NCBI GenBank assembly: GCA_026645735.1
Contig: JAPKMT010000001.1
Coordinates: 124,001-188,000, forward strand
DNA from: Flexilinea sp.
GTDB lineage: Bacteria; Chloroflexota; Anaerolineae; Anaerolineales; Anaerolineaceae
DNA: 64,000 nt
Direction: 5' to 3'
Each line of letters begins with the position of its first letter. Within the stretch, counting starts at the first letter, position 1. Shown one piece after another: positions 16,688 through 24,405 of this stretch. The notes beneath the pieces are model-generated. The model made no database searches, had not been told where the DNA came from, and saw only the letters and a program-made list of their open reading frames with translations. Both the position numbers and the translations under genes were made by a program.

Positions 16688-17671
16688 ATGAATAAACAGA
16701 ATCGTGAAAAGTATATTGGACATGAATCGCAGCTCTATGGCGTTGAAGAACATCGCCTGATGGGAGGCAAAGGGGATGGTATTCGTTTGTTCCAGGTAAA
16801 AAATGGTTTAGGCCTTGAGTTTACGGTATCTGCGGATCGCTGTGCGGATATTTCCCGGCTTTCTTTTCAGGGTATGAATTACGGATTTTTTGCTGTCAAT
16901 GGATATAGCGCACCGGCTTATTATGATGACAAGGGAAATGGCTGGTTGAAGTCCTGTAATCTGGGATTCATGGTTACATGCGGGTTAACGAACGTCGGTA
17001 TCCCTTCTGAAGATGCCGAAGAATCTCTCGGGCTGCATGGCAAAGCCGGGCATACACCGGCTGAAAATATTTACTGGGACATGGATCAGGAAAAAATCCA
17101 GATTCATGCATTCATCCGCCATGCAGGCATATTTGCGGAAAAATTGCTGCAAAAACGAATTATTGAATGTTCTTTGACAGAAAATAAAATCTCGATCATT
17201 GATCGAATTCGTAATGTCGGTGATCGGACAACTCCGCTCATGATCCTGTACCATATGAATATGGGCTATCCGCTGTTGGATGAGGACAGCATTCTGGATA
17301 TCCGGTCGGACGAAGTGATTCCCAGAAATGAACATGCCCGTAAAGGATTTGCTGAATGGAATCAGGTAATTCCCCCGCAGGCTGGATATGAAGAAATGTG
17401 TTATTACCATCACTTCAAAAATGAAGGACTGGCGAGAATTTTTCAGCCAAAATATCAAAAAGGATTGGCCATTCATTTTGATCCAAAAAGTCTGGACGAA
17501 TTCGTTCAATGGAAAATGATGGGTGTCAAAGATTATGTCATGGGACTGGAACCTGGCAATTGCGAAGCAGACGGCCGTGACAAGATGCGTGCTGAGGGTA
17601 AACTGAAATTTATTCAACCTGAGGAAGAAAAAAGTTTCCGCATCGATTTGGAGATGATAGATCATTTGTAA
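16688..17671 (+). CDS. DUF4432 family protein (galactose-mutarotase-like fold)
   Basis: The 327-residue protein matches the DUF4432 pattern: early FTVSADRCADISRLSFQGMNYGFF, FMVTCGLTNVGIPSEDAEESLGLHGKAGHTPAENIYW, and LYHMNMGYPLLDE. The fold is that of aldose 1-epimerases and the conserved His in the LHGKAGHTPA segment would be near the active site. A sugar-isomerising or epimerising role is inferred from the family only. It lies just upstream of nagB on the same strand, pointing to amino-sugar or phosphosugar metabolism. The start follows gaagaagagg at normal spacing. Confidence 0.75.
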   Translation: MNKQNREKYIGHESQLYGVEEHRLMGGKGDGIRLFQVKNGLGLEFTVSADRCADISRLSFQGMNYGFFAVNGYSAPAYYDDKGNGWLKSCNLGFMVTCGLTNVGIPSEDAEESLGLHGKAGHTPAENIYWDMDQEKIQIHAFIRHAGIFAEKLLQKRIIECSLTENKISIIDRIRNVGDRTTPLMILYHMNMGYPLLDEDSILDIRSDEVIPRNEHARKGFAEWNQVIPPQAGYEEMCYYHHFKNEGLARIFQPKYQKGLAIHFDPKSLDEFVQWKMMGVKDYVMGLEPGNCEADGRDKMRAEGKLKFIQPEEEKSFRIDLEMIDHL

Positions 17672-17737
17672 AAAGGAAAATCGTCATTCATGATGATTTT
17701 GGTATCAAATATACGAAACAAAATTGAGAGGATATGC

Positions 17738-18499
17738 ATGTCAAATTTTGAGGTATGGCGAGCTGCTGATCCTGTGTCTGCAGGAAAAATCGGCGCTGAA
17801 ATTATTTCGAAAACAATTATAAACAAACCGGATTGTCTGCTTGGATTGGCTACCGGATCAACACCGGTTCCGGTTTATAAAGAATTGGTGCTGCAACACA
17901 AAAAAGAAGCCCTCGACTTTTCAAAAGTCCGGACAGTCAATTTGGATGAATATGTTGGACTTCCCGCGGATCATCCTCAAAGCTATCATCATTTTATGAT
18001 GGATAATCTTTTCCGCCACATCAACATCAATCTGCAGAACACCCGAATTCCGGATGGCATGGCGACCGATTTATCTGCACATTGCGACCAATACGAACAG
18101 CAGATTAAGAAATGGAACGGAATTGATCTGCAGCTTTTAGGAATTGGCCTCAATGGCCATATCGGTTTTAATGAACCGGCATCTGTTTTTACTCGCAGAA
18201 CCCATTTGACCAACCTGACTGAAAGTACGCGCAAAGCCAACCAGCGCTTTTTTACTTCGATTGATGAAGTTCCACGGCAGGCAATTACAATGGGCATCGG
18301 GACGATTATGGCGGCAAGTCAGATTCTGCTCGTTTGTACCGGTGTCAAGAAAGCGGATATTTTGGAACGCACGTTTTTTGGGCCAATCGATCCAATGGTA
18401 CCGGCATCAGTCCTGCAGTTTCATCAGCATGTGACGGTGGTTGCTGATGATGCGGCAGTAAAAACCATCCTGCAAAAACACCCCGAATTTACCGACTGA
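17738..18499 (+). CDS. nagB: Glucosamine-6-phosphate deaminase
   Basis: NagB converts glucosamine 6-phosphate to fructose 6-phosphate and ammonia. The 253-residue chain shows LGLATGSTPVPVYKEL (phosphate loop), VRTVNLDEYVGL with the catalytic Asp, LLGIGLNGHIGFNEP with the ring-opening His, and the late VTVVADDAAVK. The ORF opens at 17690, but I choose the ATG at 17738 because it follows agagga at proper spacing and gives the normal family N-terminus (MSNFEVWRAAD). It follows the DUF4432 gene closely and is probably co-transcribed. A close relative acting on galactosamine phosphate cannot be excluded. Confidence 0.93.
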   Translation: MSNFEVWRAADPVSAGKIGAEIISKTIINKPDCLLGLATGSTPVPVYKELVLQHKKEALDFSKVRTVNLDEYVGLPADHPQSYHHFMMDNLFRHININLQNTRIPDGMATDLSAHCDQYEQQIKKWNGIDLQLLGIGLNGHIGFNEPASVFTRRTHLTNLTESTRKANQRFFTSIDEVPRQAITMGIGTIMAASQILLVCTGVKKADILERTFFGPIDPMVPASVLQFHQHVTVVADDAAVKTILQKHPEFTD

Positions 18500-18662
18500 C
18501 CGTGGATTTCCGAACTGATTTACAAACCCATTTTAACGTTCTGTTCTGATCCGTCCATCGAATAAAGAGAAAACACAAATCCTTCCTGCTTTTTGGATCG
18601 CTGTATTTGGATGGAGTGTTTACGAAGAAGTTTTTTTATAAACAGAAGAGAGTGTATTAAAA

Positions 18663-19271
18663 ATGCTGACTGTTGACAAAATTCGAAGCGTCGACAAAGA
18701 TAAGCTGGATGAAATCAGCAGCGGACTTGAATCGAATGATCTCAGCCTGTTGGTGTCCTGCTTAAATGAAAAGGATGATAAAATCCGCTATCCGGCACTG
18801 CTCCTGCTCCAGCATCGATCAGTAGACCGCGATGATGTATTCTCCTATTGGGATCATTTCACGAAAAAACTGCCGGATGCGAATTCTTTTCAGCGAAGTA
18901 TCGGGTTGATGATGATCGCTGTGAATGCACGCTGGGATCATGGCGACCGTATGGAAAATATGCTCGATGATTATCTCTATTGCCTGCATGATGAGAAACC
19001 GATTACTGTACGGCAATGTATTCAGGGACTCCTGCAGATTGTGCCCTTTCATCAAAAACTACGTCTGCAAATCGCAGACCGGTTGATGGAATTGGATCTT
19101 AAGGGAATCCGGGAGAACATGCGAAAGTCGGTTCTAACGGATATTCTAAATGTCCTGATTCTAATCCGTCAGGATGGAACAACCAATTCAATCGAACAAT
19201 ACATCGCTGAGGCATTGACCGGTGGTATTTTGGATCGTAAAACTGTTCAGCAGTTTCAGCATCAGCTTTAA
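18663..19271 (+). CDS. Uncharacterised alpha-helical protein, possibly HEAT-like
   Basis: The 202-residue soluble protein has no motif I can name. Amphipathic helices repeat at about 35-40 residues (LSLLVSCLNEKDDKIRYPALLLLQHR, then ITVRQCIQGLLQIVPFHQKLRLQIADRLM), which suggests a HEAT-type solenoid. It begins 163 bases after nagB and 120 bases before a flavodoxin-fold gene, so neighbours say little about function. Confidence 0.6.
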   Translation: MLTVDKIRSVDKDKLDEISSGLESNDLSLLVSCLNEKDDKIRYPALLLLQHRSVDRDDVFSYWDHFTKKLPDANSFQRSIGLMMIAVNARWDHGDRMENMLDDYLYCLHDEKPITVRQCIQGLLQIVPFHQKLRLQIADRLMELDLKGIRENMRKSVLTDILNVLILIRQDGTTNSIEQYIAEALTGGILDRKTVQQFQHQL

Positions 19272-19392
19272 ATCATGATTCCGGTGTGCAAAGAATTTTA
19301 ATGATTCCATGACAGAATACTTTTTGGGAAAAAAACGTATATAGCTTTACAGGTTATTCATTCGCATTTTATATTTATAATATGGAGCAGCA

Positions 19393-19929
19393 ATGATGAA
19401 AACAGTAGTTATCTATCAGTCCAAGACAGGTTATACAAAAAAATATGCACAGTGGATCGCGGATGCACTGCAGGCAGATTTGACAGAAAATTCAAAGATT
19501 AAAGATCGTGAAATCACATCTTACGATGCGATTGTTTATGGCGGCAGCCTTTTTGCCACCGGTATCCTTGGTTTGAAGCGCATTAAGAAGCTGTTGCCGT
19601 CATTGACCGGCAAAAAGTTTGCCATTTTCGGTGTAGGACTTACGCCCACCCGTGAGGATGCGATCAATGGTGTCAAACAGCACAATCTGAAGGAAGACGA
19701 ATTGAAAATTGTCCATTTCTTTTATTTCCGCGGCGGTTTTAACCTGAAAAAATTGCCTCTGATCGATCAACTGATGATGAAGATGATGAAAGCATCGATT
19801 GAGAAAAAAAAGAAATCCGGTAAACTGCTCACAGAGGATGAAAATGGTATGCTGGAAGCATTTGATGTTGTATCCGATTTTACAGATCGCAGCGCGATTG
19901 AACCACTGCTCTCCTTTATTCGATCCTGA
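19393..19929 (+). CDS. Flavodoxin-domain protein
   Basis: The 178-residue protein begins TVVIYQSKTGYTKKYAQWIADAL, the FMN phosphate-binding loop of flavodoxin-like proteins. Next come SYDAIVYGGSLFATGILG and KKFAIFGVGLTP, typical of the menaquinone-dependent protoporphyrinogen oxidase (HemG)-like flavodoxin branch. An electron-transfer or flavin reductase role in the cytoplasm is likely; the substrate is not evident. A ggag site precedes the first ATG. The next gene, another flavoprotein, starts 25 bases later, so they may act together. Confidence 0.8.
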   Translation: MMKTVVIYQSKTGYTKKYAQWIADALQADLTENSKIKDREITSYDAIVYGGSLFATGILGLKRIKKLLPSLTGKKFAIFGVGLTPTREDAINGVKQHNLKEDELKIVHFFYFRGGFNLKKLPLIDQLMMKMMKASIEKKKKSGKLLTEDENGMLEAFDVVSDFTDRSAIEPLLSFIRS

Positions 19930-19954
19930 TTCAGAAAACTTTCGGAGTTTACCA

Positions 19955-20662
19955 ATGAAAATCACCGTTCTGCATGGACAGATGCATCATGGCAGTACCT
20001 GGCATATTACGCGGCTTTTCCTGGATGCGCTTCACACTGAAACCTCCCAAGTTTTTGAATACTCCTTTCCAAAAGATGGACCGTTACCTTGTATCGGTTG
20101 TTATCAGTGTTTTCAAAAAGGGGAGAATTCTTGCCCCCATGCAGAAACTGTACAGCCAATTGCAGAATCGATCGAGGAATCCGATCTGGTCATTCTGGAA
20201 TCCCCCTGCTATGTGTATGGTATGAGCGGACAACTGAAATCGTTTTTGGATCATATGGCTTATCGCTGGATGTCCCACCGGCCACATCCCTCCATGTCCC
20301 GCAAGATTGGTTTGTGTATTTCTACAGCAGCCGGATTGGGATCCGGAAGAACTGCAAAGGATATGCAGCAAAATCTTTTCTTTTGGGGAATTTCCAGATT
20401 GATGCGCTACAGTGTCAATGTGGCCGCGATGAACTGGGAATCGGTTGACCCAAAACGGAAAGCCCGTATCGAAAAAGATGTTTCCAGGATTGCATCTCAG
20501 ATTCGGAAAAACATCGGAACTGCGAAACCCGGTCTTAAAACGAGATTCTTGTTTTCAATCATGCGATTGAATCAAAAGGGAAACCATTGGAATCTGACAG
20601 ACCGCAATCACTGGGTAGCCAATGGATGGCTGCCGGCAGATAAAACGGGCCAGGGTGGATAA
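19955..20662 (+). CDS. NAD(P)H-dependent FMN reductase-like flavoprotein
   Basis: The 235-residue protein has the flavodoxin-fold reductase layout: KITVLHGQMHHGSTWHITRLFLDAL at the N-terminus, CIGCYQCFQKGENSCPHAE (a Cys cluster seen in this branch, with CIGCYQC), then SDLVILESPCYVYGMSGQLKSFLDHMAYRW. The track extends it upstream to 19799 through the previous gene; the ATG at 19955, with cggag nine bases ahead, is the credible start. The CxxC-x2-C pattern resembles iron-sulfur flavoproteins, but a full cluster is not certain. A strong terminator follows the gene. Confidence 0.8.
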   Translation: MKITVLHGQMHHGSTWHITRLFLDALHTETSQVFEYSFPKDGPLPCIGCYQCFQKGENSCPHAETVQPIAESIEESDLVILESPCYVYGMSGQLKSFLDHMAYRWMSHRPHPSMSRKIGLCISTAAGLGSGRTAKDMQQNLFFWGISRLMRYSVNVAAMNWESVDPKRKARIEKDVSRIASQIRKNIGTAKPGLKTRFLFSIMRLNQKGNHWNLTDRNHWVANGWLPADKTGQGG

Positions 20663-20697
20663 TCGTCGCCATCCGGATGTTTTTCAAGAGGATTTTC

Positions 20698-20734
20698 CAA
20701 AAAGACAGCCGCATTTTTTGCGGCTGTCTTTTTG
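20698..20734 (+). terminator. Intrinsic terminator after the flavoprotein genes
   Basis: A 13-bp perfect stem, aaagacagccgca / tgcggctgtcttt, with a T-rich loop is followed by a T run. Confidence 0.9.
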
Positions 20735-20760
20735 TTTCAGTGAGATAAAACACGGGAAAA

Positions 20761-20858
20761 TTATTTGTTATTGTGTTATTTTTGCGCGAAACACAAGATT
20801 ATCATAATAAAAGATTTCTCCTCCATTTGAAATGACTGGTTCATCCTTCGAAATTGTT
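20761..20858. repeat. TTCGAA repeat with decayed hairpin
   Basis: The left arm ttgttattgtgttatttttgcgc is readable; the right arm has decayed to gaaacacaagattatcataataa. Family-like blocks agatttctc and ccttcgaaattgttg follow. Confidence 0.7.
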
Positions 20859-20876
20859 GATTAAAGTAATCAATTC

Positions 20877-20904
20877 TTGCTTTTCTAAAAAAATTGGCTA
20901 TAAT
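20877..20904 (+). promoter_or_regulatory. Sigma-70-type promoter of the tiny-ORF cassette
   Basis: TTGCTT, a 16-base spacer and a consensus TATAAT. Transcription would start near 20911 and run to the terminator at 21451-21482. Confidence 0.65.
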
Positions 20905-20919
20905 CTAATTGTTGAAGGG

Positions 20920-20946
20920 TGACAAATGTCATATAATAAATATGAC
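20920..20946. promoter_or_regulatory. Overlapping inverted repeats just downstream of the promoter
   Basis: tgacaaatgtca (5-bp arms) overlaps gtcatat-aataa-atatgac (perfect 7-bp arms). Their position a few bases after the expected transcription start fits a repressor operator. The binding protein is unknown. Confidence 0.4.
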
Positions 20947-21058
20947 TAAAATAACCTGAAAAAATCGGTTGTATCAGGCAATCGATGAAAAATTGGAGAG
21001 GGTGGATGAAGCAAATTGCTTGATTACCATCTGTCCAGAATGGATGAAGGAGATTTTT

Positions 21059-21178
21059 ATGGCATTGTTATATACACTATTGGTCGTTGTCAGTTATATC
21101 GCCATCGCATTCGCAGTCAATCTTGTTTCAGCTCCGGCAGAACCTTGCACTGTGAATGTGGAATCGGATGAAAAATAA
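21059..21178 (+). CDS. Small single-pass membrane protein, 39 residues
   Basis: An ATG at 21059 preceded by aaggag at six bases opens a 39-codon frame: one transmembrane segment (LLYTLLVVVSYIAIAFAVNLV) and a short acidic tail with one Cys. The longer frame in the track (from 20969) begins at TTG without a ribosome site and adds a different, hydrophilic composition. An in-frame ATG at 21044 is possible but would place the ribosome site inside the gene. No family recognised. It shares a short transcript with a second tiny hydrophobic ORF. Confidence 0.55.
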   Translation: MALLYTLLVVVSYIAIAFAVNLVSAPAEPCTVNVESDEK

Positions 21179-21242
21179 GCAACCCTCCGATTCTTCCTGT
21201 AATGAATCGTATGGGGTTGGTTGCAGAAGAGAAGCACCAACC
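21179..21242 (+). ncRNA. Structured inter-ORF RNA with two mutually exclusive hairpins
   Basis: gcaacc/ggttgc plus cgattc/gaatcg form one stem-loop at 21179-21224. ggttggt/accaacc form another at 21215-21242 and use the same ggttgg bases. Both cannot form at once, which suggests a switch or translation control for the downstream tiny ORF. This is prediction from base pairing only. Confidence 0.35.
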
Positions 21243-21327
21243 ACAGCACCTCACTTCACAAAAACATACGAATGATAATGAAATGTGAGAAATTTACAGG
21301 ATTTGTAAGAAAGAAAGGAAGGAAATC

Positions 21328-21396
21328 ATGTTAGCAGCAATTTCAGCAATTTTATTGGTACTGCTTGCCACTTTTGTAAATAATTACCACGAATAA
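21328..21396 (+). CDS. Tiny hydrophobic peptide, 22 residues
   Basis: A very strong ribosome site (aaaggaaggaaatc) precedes ATG at 21328. The frame encodes MLAAISAILLVLLATFVNNYHE and stops at TAA. It is essentially one membrane helix with a short polar tail, too short for the ORF track. Such peptides are known as type I toxins, as small subunits of membrane complexes (KdpF- or CydX-like) or as regulators; nothing here decides. It is followed by a hairpin and then a T-tailed terminator. Confidence 0.55.
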   Translation: MLAAISAILLVLLATFVNNYHE

Positions 21397-21450
21397 GCAG
21401 AAAAATCTGTCTCATAAACGAGGCAGATACAACAAAATGCAATCTTCTGG

Positions 21451-21482
21451 GGGCATCTGATAAAACCAGGTGCCCTTTTTTA
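21451..21482 (+). terminator. Intrinsic terminator of the tiny-ORF cassette
   Basis: gggcatctg / caggtgccc (one G-T pair) with a 7-base loop, then seven T. It also faces the end of the minus-strand pel-linked genes. Confidence 0.8.
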
Positions 21483-21491
21483 ATTCAAGGA

Positions 21492-22931
21492 TTATCTCTG
21501 AAGCGACAGCAGTTCATACCAAAAATCATCATGAGGCGAGACCATGGCAAGGCAGACACGAGCTTTTCCGCTGGCTGGATCAACAATGCCGGCTTCCAAC
21601 CTGTTCATGCCTTCCAATAAGATTTCCTGCGGGATGATAATTGTCACGGGAAAATCGATCCCGGGCTGAATATCGATCAGGTGCATCGGAATCGGCATGA
21701 GGTTTTGCTGGCCATCTTCTCCGACAATTCTCAGATATGCTTTCCAGTCAAAATAGAAGGGTGCAATCCCATCGTTGTGCCAGGTCAAGGTGAGCTGGTA
21801 ATTCCCATTCTTCGTCTCAGAGATTTCACTTTTTGAGATGCGCAATCTGTAACCGATCATGCGGTTTACCTGATCCAGCGCTTGCTGCAGGTCTCCATCG
21901 CGTTCCACTTTGACAAAACTGCCCGGCCCGATCCAACTGGTGTGGGATCGGGCAAAAAGATCCAGTGTCTGTGGCAGCAGTGTGTCCAGTAATTGCTGAT
22001 ATTTCATTGTTGTCGATAATTCTCCGCCGATTGGATTGGATCGCCAGGCTTCCGGCATCGGGCGGAGCAATGCTGATTCAGCGGGGTGTGCTTTATCTTC
22101 TCCGGTTTCAATCCAGGTCAACCATTCTTCGGTTGGCTCCAATTCTCCGGCAGTGTCGTTGAATAATCCGACTGCGATGTTTCCGGCGGCTGCAAATGGA
22201 CGGCGCAGCATCAGTTTTGCATCTGGAAAAGCGGAAACATATGGAAGAATATATTGTCTGCAGACAGAAACTGGCGGCATCGGTGAAATGCTTGAATGAA
22301 TGTGCCATTCACCCCAATGTCCGAGCGAGCCAAGTTCGATGTATGCAAAGAATGGATCTTTCCCGTAGCGCTTCCCCAGCGCGGCAATCGCTTTGGCATG
22401 GGCTTCGATGAAAATCGGATTTGCGTAGTTGGGAGCGTAACCTCGTCCGTATGAAACTGCATAAGCCTTTCCGTCTTTGTCCGTGGCGTTGTAAAGCCAT
22501 TCGGGAATATCGCGATGGTTGTTCTGTCCCGGCATGTCTGTCACAAAGCGGAAAATGACATGCTTTCCCTGTTCCCGCCAGAGATCGAAATGGTTGTTTT
22601 TCTCAAATGATTCGAAGTCATAAACTCCCTGTGTCGGTTCGAATTCAGCCCACGTCAGATCTGCGTAGACCAGTGTGAACGGCTGTTCTCTTTCTGAGGA
22701 GTCGTCTGCCCATATGGCGCTGCCGATAAAAGGATTGGATATTGCTTCATCGCTTGCGGGATAGTGAAATGAGATTGATATACCGGCTGCCGATTTTGAA
22801 TTTAAACCGAGAATCCCTGAAATTCCCAAAAGAATCAAACAACGGAAAAAAAACTTCCACTTCACGTATGAAGTGGAAAAAATGCCTTTTTGAATTTGTC
22901 GATCAGGAATGCTATTTTTTGGAGTTATCAT
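21492..22931 (-). CDS. Secreted DUF4832-type protein with glycoside-hydrolase-like TIM barrel
   Basis: The 479-residue protein has an N-terminal hydrophobic segment (KFFFRCLILLGISGILGL) consistent with export. The body looks like a GH42/GH2-type barrel: TLVYADLTWAEFEPTQGVYDFESFE, HVIFRFVTDMPG, and AYIELGSLGHWGEWH, in which Glu199 and Glu208 could be the acidic pair. The C-terminal beta domain (LTLTWHNDGIAPFYFDWKAYLRI) resembles the DUF4832 Ig-like part. It is the last gene of the pel-linked minus-strand run, 53 bases after the DUF4956 gene. A role in trimming or binding the exported polysaccharide is inferred from context. Confidence 0.7.
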   Translation of the reverse strand: MITPKNSIPDRQIQKGIFSTSYVKWKFFFRCLILLGISGILGLNSKSAAGISISFHYPASDEAISNPFIGSAIWADDSSEREQPFTLVYADLTWAEFEPTQGVYDFESFEKNNHFDLWREQGKHVIFRFVTDMPGQNNHRDIPEWLYNATDKDGKAYAVSYGRGYAPNYANPIFIEAHAKAIAALGKRYGKDPFFAYIELGSLGHWGEWHIHSSISPMPPVSVCRQYILPYVSAFPDAKLMLRRPFAAAGNIAVGLFNDTAGELEPTEEWLTWIETGEDKAHPAESALLRPMPEAWRSNPIGGELSTTMKYQQLLDTLLPQTLDLFARSHTSWIGPGSFVKVERDGDLQQALDQVNRMIGYRLRISKSEISETKNGNYQLTLTWHNDGIAPFYFDWKAYLRIVGEDGQQNLMPIPMHLIDIQPGIDFPVTIIIPQEILLEGMNRLEAGIVDPASGKARVCLAMVSPHDDFWYELLSLQR

Positions 22932-22984
22932 AAACCGCTTGCAATCCTTTTGTTCAGTAATTCGATCGGATTGGCATAACCGGA

Positions 22985-23683
22985 TTAATCAACATAGTCC
23001 CCACGGTATTGCACAATTGTCAAATCTTTGATGTTCTCAATTTTACGAATGCGATCGGTGAAGGAGAGGTCATGCTTTCGAACGCGTACTTCAACAGCCA
23101 TCTCGGTATCGTTTTTGCGCATTGTCTTGGATTTGATTTGGTATGGATTCGTTCCGAGAATTTTTCGAACTTCTTCATCGATACCCTCTCCTTCGTAGTG
23201 GAGCAGCAGGATGTACATTTCATCCCGCCCATGTTTGCGTCCGGATAATATCCACAGGAGCAGCACCATGAAAACGGATGTGAGCAAGGCGATATAGAAC
23301 ATACCAGCACCGATGGCGATTCCGGCAGCAACTGCCCAGAACAAAAACAGCAGGTCCATCGGATCCTTGACTGCGGTACGGTACCGTACAATGGAGAGCG
23401 CACCAACCATACCCAACGATAAAACAATGTTGGATTGGATTGTCACGATAATGCAGCAGGTCAGAACTGTCATCCCGGCGATGGAAATGGCAAAGGATTG
23501 GCTGTAAACCACACCGATATAGGATTTTTTATAGATGAAATACAATGCCACTCCCATCAGCAGCGACAAAAAAACGTAAATTGCGGCATTGATAATGGTT
23601 TGCAAGGATACATTCTGTAAAAAACCGCCTGCTTCCAACACAGAATTATCAAAAATATCCTGAAAAGTCAATGTACCATCCAT
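22985..23683 (-). CDS. DUF4956 membrane protein
   Basis: The 232-residue protein has four hydrophobic segments and the family's signature, MVGALSIVRYRTAVKDPMDLLFLFWAVAAGIAIGAG. A soluble C-terminal alpha/beta domain follows. The track starts at 23737, but ATG 23683 follows the strong site ggagggattttt and overlaps the VTC gene end by 16 bases. DUF4956 genes travel with VTC and CotH genes in many Gram-positive and Chloroflexota genomes. The biochemical role is not established. Confidence 0.85.
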   Translation of the reverse strand: MDGTLTFQDIFDNSVLEAGGFLQNVSLQTIINAAIYVFLSLLMGVALYFIYKKSYIGVVYSQSFAISIAGMTVLTCCIIVTIQSNIVLSLGMVGALSIVRYRTAVKDPMDLLFLFWAVAAGIAIGAGMFYIALLTSVFMVLLLWILSGRKHGRDEMYILLLHYEGEGIDEEVRKILGTNPYQIKSKTMRKNDTEMAVEVRVRKHDLSFTDRIRKIENIKDLTIVQYRGDYVD

Positions 23684-24405
23684 AAAAATCCCTCCGTACG
23701 ATTTAAATTTTTCTCTCTCACTGCAGCATTGCAGCATAATGCATATTTTGAGGCTGCCGTCAGCATGCTGGCACGTGGCGGTAAAATGCTGCGAACAAGG
23801 TTTGGCAGAAATTCAGTAAACTTGATTTCCATAATCATCTGATCTGCCTGTAAAACCTCTATGGCAGGCAGGTCTGGATCAAACAGATCCAGCTTCCCGA
23901 ATCCGGCACGTACATGTTTATCAAACGTGATCCGCACATCCCCTTCACCAAGCGCATAGGGCTCCCGATCATAATCGACAATCAGCCGGGGACGCATGAA
24001 TTTCGAAGTACATTCATAATAGAATTCTTGCAGCAGATTGTACTTGCTTTTTTTCAGGAAATCATATTCTCCTGCGAGGATCATTTCAGTTTCACTGCGG
24101 TTAACCGGTGCGCTTTCTTTGAAAATATATTGTCCATACTTGTTTTTCCGTTCCAGCTTGATAAAACGATCCGAACAATTATAGACACGCAGGCGATATT
24201 TATGCCTCAGTAAAATGCCATCCTCTTTTTCCTGGTAGGCTGAGTTCCAGTAATCATCAAAATACAGACTGCGAATCCAGTATTCGCCGTTTTCTCCGGT
24301 GTTTTCATCCGGTGGAATAATTCCCTTCATCCGGGAGCGAAGCAAAGCCCAATCCGGTAAATTGATCAGGTATTTCAGCTCGTGACGGTAGCGGATTTCT
24401 TTCAT
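23668..24405 (-). CDS. VTC-domain protein (polyphosphate polymerase-like)
   Basis: The 245-residue protein matches the VTC domain of vacuolar transporter chaperone 4. It has an N-terminal RYRHELKYLI, the basic pattern HKYRLRVYN, IKLERKNKYGQYIFKESAPV, RPRLIVDYDREPY and an acidic IMEIKFTEFLP. These match the basic tunnel and metal-binding Glu of the triphosphate-tunnel fold. The reaction in yeast is polyphosphate synthesis from ATP; whether this bacterial relative does that is unknown. It overlaps CotH upstream by four bases and DUF4956 downstream by sixteen, so the three form a translationally coupled unit. Confidence 0.9.
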   Translation of the reverse strand: MKEIRYRHELKYLINLPDWALLRSRMKGIIPPDENTGENGEYWIRSLYFDDYWNSAYQEKEDGILLRHKYRLRVYNCSDRFIKLERKNKYGQYIFKESAPVNRSETEMILAGEYDFLKKSKYNLLQEFYYECTSKFMRPRLIVDYDREPYALGEGDVRITFDKHVRAGFGKLDLFDPDLPAIEVLQADQMIMEIKFTEFLPNLVRSILPPRASMLTAASKYALCCNAAVREKNLNRTEGFLWMVH

